Of a stretch of 56,126 nucleotides of DNA, positions 54,309 to 56,126 are shown piece after piece; the first letter of the stretch is position 1, and each line of letters starts with the position of its first letter. The translations under genes and the position numbers were made by a program. The notes under the pieces are model-generated. The model was given only the letters and a program-made list of their open reading frames with translations. It did no database searches and had not been told where the DNA came from. Origin of the DNA: Selenomonadaceae bacterium (GTDB lineage: Bacteria > Bacillota > Negativicutes > Selenomonadales > Selenomonadaceae); the NCBI GenBank assembly GCA_022786545.1, contig JALFXV010000036.1, forward strand, positions 1 to 56,126, in the 5' to 3' direction.

Positions 54309-54925
54309 TATGCATTCTCCTTCCACTGCTGCAGTCCTGCCAGAAGCTCCTCATTCAGGTCAGTGCGGTGATGCTCCGCCTCAATGATGCCGGCGATGGC
54401 CTTTTCAGCAGCCTCTACCTTGTCATTAACCACCACATAACGATAATTATGGGCAATCTTTATCTCGTCCACAGCTGCGCCAAGACGCCGCTGCAGGCTT
54501 TCCTCTGTCTCAGTGCCCCTGCCTTTCAGGCGGTTGGCCAGTTCCTCCAGGGATGGAGGCAACAGGAAAATAAACAGTCCCTCCGGCACAGCCTTCATGA
54601 CATTCAGGGCACCCTGAGTATCAATCTCCAGCAGAATATCCTCACCGGCATTCAGCCTGTCCAGCACCTTCTGCTTCGGCGTACCGTAATAATTGCCGTA
54701 GACCTCCGCCCATTCCAGAAGCTCCCCGGCAGCAATCATCTGACGGAACTTTTCCTTGTCATAGAAATAATAATTTACGCCATCCTGCTCCCCCGGCCTC
54801 GGCTGCCGGGTGGTAGCGGAAATGGAGTAAGAAATCTCCGGATGGTTTTTCCTCAACAGGTCGCATACCGTCCCCTTGCCGGTGCCGGACGGCCCGGAAA
54901 TCAAAATCAACAAACCCTTGCGCAC
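54308..54925 (-). CDS. gmk: Guanylate kinase
   Basis: 205 residues. P-loop LISGPSGTGKGTVCDLL at the N-terminus, ISATTRQPRPGEQDGVNYYF and the GMP-binding ILLEIDTQGALNVMKA. It phosphorylates GMP and dGMP. In the standard remA-gmk-rpoZ-coaBC order. Confidence 0.97.
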   Translation of the reverse strand: MRKGLLILISGPSGTGKGTVCDLLRKNHPEISYSISATTRQPRPGEQDGVNYYFYDKEKFRQMIAAGELLEWAEVYGNYYGTPKQKVLDRLNAGEDILLEIDTQGALNVMKAVPEGLFIFLLPPSLEELANRLKGRGTETEESLQRRLGAAVDEIKIAHNYRYVVVNDKVEAAEKAIAGIIEAEHHRTDLNEELLAGLQQWKENA

Positions 54926-54927
54926 AG

Positions 54928-55173
54928 CTAGTCCTCCTCCACAATGCGATGGGACATGGTATCAGGCTGCACTGCCGAAAGCACCACATGCCCGCTGTCC
55001 ATAATTACCACTGCCCTGGTACGCCTTCCATAAGTCGCATCTATCAGCTGAAAGCGGTCCCGGGCATCCTGAATAATCCTCTTGATAGGCGCAGATTCAG
55101 GACTTACTATGGCAACCACGCGGTTTGCCGATACCACATTGCCAAAGCCTATATTAATCAGCTTGATATCCAA
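54928..55173 (-). CDS. remA: RemA / DUF370 regulator
   Basis: 81 residues. [20 protein letters not shown] and [17 protein letters not shown] are diagnostic. RemA activates biofilm and other genes in Bacillus. The start is a TTG at 55173, chosen because the family begins just before IKLINIG; another TTG at 55185 sits too near the GGGAG. Confidence 0.92.
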   Translation of the reverse strand: MDIKLINIGFGNVVSANRVVAIVSPESAPIKRIIQDARDRFQLIDATYGRRTRAVVIMDSGHVVLSAVQPDTMSHRIVEED

Positions 55174-55226
55174 CGATAGCCACAACTCCCTTCAACTACC
55201 AATGTCAGGCTCTCAAATCTTAACTA

Positions 55227-55268
55227 TCAGCCTGCAGCCATTGATTATCAGCTTTCAGCCTGCATCCA
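55227..55268. repeat. Imperfect direct repeat between remA and yicC
   Basis: TCAGCCTGCAGCCA (55227-55240) and TCAGCCTGCATCCA (55255-55268) differ at one base and lie 28 bases apart. No function evident. Confidence 0.6.
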
Positions 55269-55272
55269 GTAT

Positions 55273-56126
55273 TTACTCAATATTCTGAATCTGCTCCCTG
55301 ATTTTCTCAATCTCGCTCTTGACATCCACCACAAAGCGGGCAGCACCGGCAGAATTTGCCTTGGAAGCAACAGTGTTAATCTCCCGGTTCATCTCCTGAA
55401 TGAGAAAATCCAGCTTGCGCCCTACCGGCTCATCCATGCCCATAATACTGCGGAACTGGTCAAAATGGCTGTGCAGCCGGACAGTTTCCTCCGTGTAGTT
55501 CACCTTGTCAGTGAAAAGGGCAGTTTCCTGGATAATCCTGCTCTCATCGATGTCCTCTTTGGCCAGGTATTCCGCCAGCAGCTTTTCCAGCCTCTGGCGG
55601 TAGCTTGCCACAATCTCCGGGGCCAGCTTTTCCAGCTCTGCCACGAAGCCCTCCAGCACATCAATCCGTGCCAGCAAATCAGCCCTGATATTCTCCCCTT
55701 CGGCAGTGCGCATGGCCACCAGATTGCCAAGAGCCTCCTCAAAGGCCACCAGCAAAACCGGCTCCGCACCAGCCAAATCCACATTTTCCTCGGTGATTTT
55801 CAGCACATCAGGATAGCTGGCAATCTGGGCAGCTGCAGGACGTCCCCCCAGCCCCAGCCGGTCATTAATCTCATCCAGTGCCTTGCCATAGGCATCCACC
55901 AGCCCCATGTCCACGCTGATGGTCACAGCCTTGTCCCTCAGATCCTGAAAGCGCACATTGATATCCAGCTTGCCCCGGGAAAGATATTCTTTAATCTTTT
56001 TCGTCAGCTGGTTTTCAAACATATTCAGGCTGTAGGGCATGTGAAAATTCGTCTCCAGATACCGCTGGTTCACGGTTTTCAGCTCCACATGCACCTTGAA
56101 ATCCTGATTTTCACAATCCCCGGCAC
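55273..56126 (-). CDS. yicC: YicC/YloC-family protein (5' end outside window)
   Basis: At least 284 residues; the frame is open to the right edge, where it reads AGDCENQDFKVHVELKTVNQ, the usual second segment of YicC, so only about 10 residues are missing. The C-terminal DUF1732 part (GRKLDFLIQEMNREINTVAS) is intact. YicC proteins are linked to RNA decay, with endoribonuclease activity reported for some. Confidence 0.93.
   Translation of the reverse strand, partial: AGDCENQDFKVHVELKTVNQRYLETNFHMPYSLNMFENQLTKKIKEYLSRGKLDINVRFQDLRDKAVTISVDMGLVDAYGKALDEINDRLGLGGRPAAAQIASYPDVLKITEENVDLAGAEPVLLVAFEEALGNLVAMRTAEGENIRADLLARIDVLEGFVAELEKLAPEIVASYRQRLEKLLAEYLAKEDIDESRIIQETALFTDKVNYTEETVRLHSHFDQFRSIMGMDEPVGRKLDFLIQEMNREINTVASKANSAGAARFVVDVKSEIEKIREQIQNIE

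Overview
The window looks like a chromosome segment from an anaerobic, Gram-negative-type Firmicute of the Negativicutes (Selenomonas / Mitsuokella / Anaerovibrio kind). This is inferred from gene content and order: yicC-remA-gmk-rpoZ-coaBC, pnp, and a cell-division/translation cluster (rodZ-like, YgiQ-type radical SAM, nrdR, TIGR03960-type radical SAM, pgeF, yggS, sepF, proC, ylmH, divIVA, lspA, rluD, pyrR). SepF, DivIVA, YlmH, RemA and PyrR are Firmicute markers. No 16S sequence is present, so the genus is a guess. Nearly every gene lies on the minus strand, so the transcription order runs from high to low coordinates.

Regions, right to left. (1) 52798-56126: core operon yicC (cut by the edge)-remA-gmk-rpoZ-coaBC, ended by a hairpin terminator. 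(2) 47749-52601: an A/T-rich accessory island between coaBC and pnp. It carries an AbiE-like antitoxin/nucleotidyltransferase pair with a clear promoter and operator, a strip of decayed gene fragments, an LRAT-fold gene with an in-frame amber codon at a conserved Trp, and an ATPase + HNH nuclease pair resembling Septu (PtuA/PtuB). (3) 30460-47594: housekeeping block from pnp to a D-2-hydroxyacid dehydrogenase. (4) 28423-30455: a winged-helix protein and an unknown 174-residue protein. (5) 680-28189: the most interesting part, a compact run of 16 co-directional genes with gaps of 68 bases or less and several overlaps. (6) 1-594: start of a DUF6734-like gene running off the left edge.

The 27.5 kb run in region 5 looks like one dedicated molecular machine. 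It encodes four large Hsp70-fold ATPases (three of one subfamily, one divergent), three coiled-coil proteins whose C-termini look like the GrpE beta domain, a TerB-like protein, an NrdG-like radical SAM protein, two coiled-coil proteins, a tandem AAA+ ATPase, two dynamin-like GTPases (one with Sel1 repeats), an orphan Ycf46-type N-terminal domain, and a small unknown protein. The Hsp70 and GrpE-like genes occur next to each other three times, which suggests cognate chaperone / exchange-factor pairs. I see no J-domain protein. The combination suggests an NTP-driven conflict (phage defence) or membrane/protein quality-control system. Its function is not shown by the sequence, and I do not know of a published name for it.
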